From: an uncultured Collinsella sp.
Lineage (GTDB): Bacteria; Actinomycetota; Coriobacteriia; Coriobacteriales; Coriobacteriaceae
Direction of reading: 5' to 3'
Length of the DNA stretch: 5,369 nucleotides
NCBI GenBank assembly: GCA_958354105.1
Contig: CATWVA010000060.1
Location: forward strand, 1-5,369
In this document: one piece after another, positions 5,228-5,369 of the stretch
How positions within the stretch are numbered: position 1 is the first letter of the stretch
How the letters are laid out: every line of letters starts with the position of its first letter
The notes under the pieces: generated by a model
Databases searched by the model: none
Told to the model about the DNA's origin: nothing
The model's input: the letters and a program-made list of their open reading frames with translations, nothing else
Translations under genes and position numbers: made by a program

Positions 5228-5369
5228 ATGACACCTGCGCGCTTTGAAATCGGACAAAAGCACAAGCAGGAGAGCGAGGCGGGTTCCAAGGCTAGTTGGA
5301 ACACGCCTCGTTCCGATTCACGGCCAACGATGAGCTATCCCTCGCGCATGGCACTTGCTTTTGCTCTGA
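5228..5369 (+). CDS. Start of probable sensor histidine kinase, truncated by the window edge
   Basis: The first 47 codons of an open frame that runs off the right edge. AGGGAA (5215-5220), overlapping the regulator's stop, lies 7 nt before ATG 5228 and supports that start. About 40 hydrophilic, charged residues come first, then a segment beginning MALAFAL that looks like the start of a membrane helix. Position immediately after an OmpR-type regulator makes a membrane sensor histidine kinase the obvious candidate, but no kinase motif lies in the window. An alternative start, ATG 5330, would place the N-terminus just before the membrane helix, but it lacks a ribosome binding site. The identity is inferred from position. 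Confidence 0.65.
   Translation, partial: MTPARFEIGQKHKQESEAGSKASWNTPRSDSRPTMSYPSRMALAFAL
5272..5313. repeat. Strong near-perfect inverted repeat at the 5' end of the kinase gene
   Basis: The left arm 5272-5289 and right arm 5296-5313 pair over 17 of 18 positions. There is one G-A mismatch (5282/5303), one G-U pair (5274/5311) and a 6-nt loop GGCTAG. The core pairs are GTTCCAA with TTGGAAC and CGAGGCG with CGCCTCG. In RNA this would be a very stable hairpin about 40 nt after the predicted start codon. It could slow ribosomes, attenuate transcription or mark an RNA processing site. No clear U tract follows (GATTCACGG). Confidence 0.75.

Noticed and set aside
4500..5234. 244-codon open frame on the minus strand
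   Set aside because: It is fully antisense to a response regulator with all family motifs; it arises from biased codon use, and its translation shows no recognisable domain.
1..5369. CRISPR array, tRNA, rRNA or classical riboswitch
   Set aside because: No regularly spaced repeats, cloverleaf with conserved arms, rRNA segment or known riboswitch core was found by reading both strands.

Overview
The window looks like a stretch of a mid-to-high-GC gut Actinomycetota chromosome, most likely Coriobacteriia and probably Collinsella or a relative. This is inferred from codon use (GGC, GAG, AAG and CTC favoured in the regulator gene), GGGG-rich ribosome binding sites, a Tat-plus-lipobox lipoprotein and a four-cysteine TSCPD protein. 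No rRNA or marker gene fixes the genus. All six genes lie on the + strand; the last runs off the right edge.

Region 1 (about 1-2752) is a nutrient- or signal-sensing pair. A small hairpin and a strong one open the window. They are followed by a membrane-tethered or secreted family 3 solute-binding protein (120-956) that overlaps by 4 nt (ATGA) a transmembrane diguanylate cyclase (953-2752). The cyclase has an extracytoplasmic sensor, two membrane helices, a PAS domain and an intact GGDEF domain. No ABC permease or ATPase is present in the window, so the binding protein may serve as a ligand receptor for the cyclase rather than for import. This is the most interesting functional proposal here.

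Region 2 (2753-4340) holds an 87-residue four-cysteine TSCPD/TIGR03905-type protein. It is joined by a TAATG stop/start overlap to a Tat-exported lipoprotein of 403 residues that looks like a beta-propeller. The 113-nt leader upstream carries a run of short palindromes and a ribosome binding site in a small hairpin loop.

Region 3 (4341-5369) starts with a GC-rich hairpin, then an OmpR/PhoB-type response regulator (4494-5216). Eleven bases later comes the start of what is probably its sensor histidine kinase, of which 47 codons are visible. The first codons of that gene, or its leader if translation starts later, hold a near-perfect inverted repeat of about 17 bp (5272-5313). It could set the regulator-to-kinase ratio.

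No tRNA, rRNA, CRISPR array, transposase gene or complete mobile element was seen. No intergenic stretch exceeds 160 bases.
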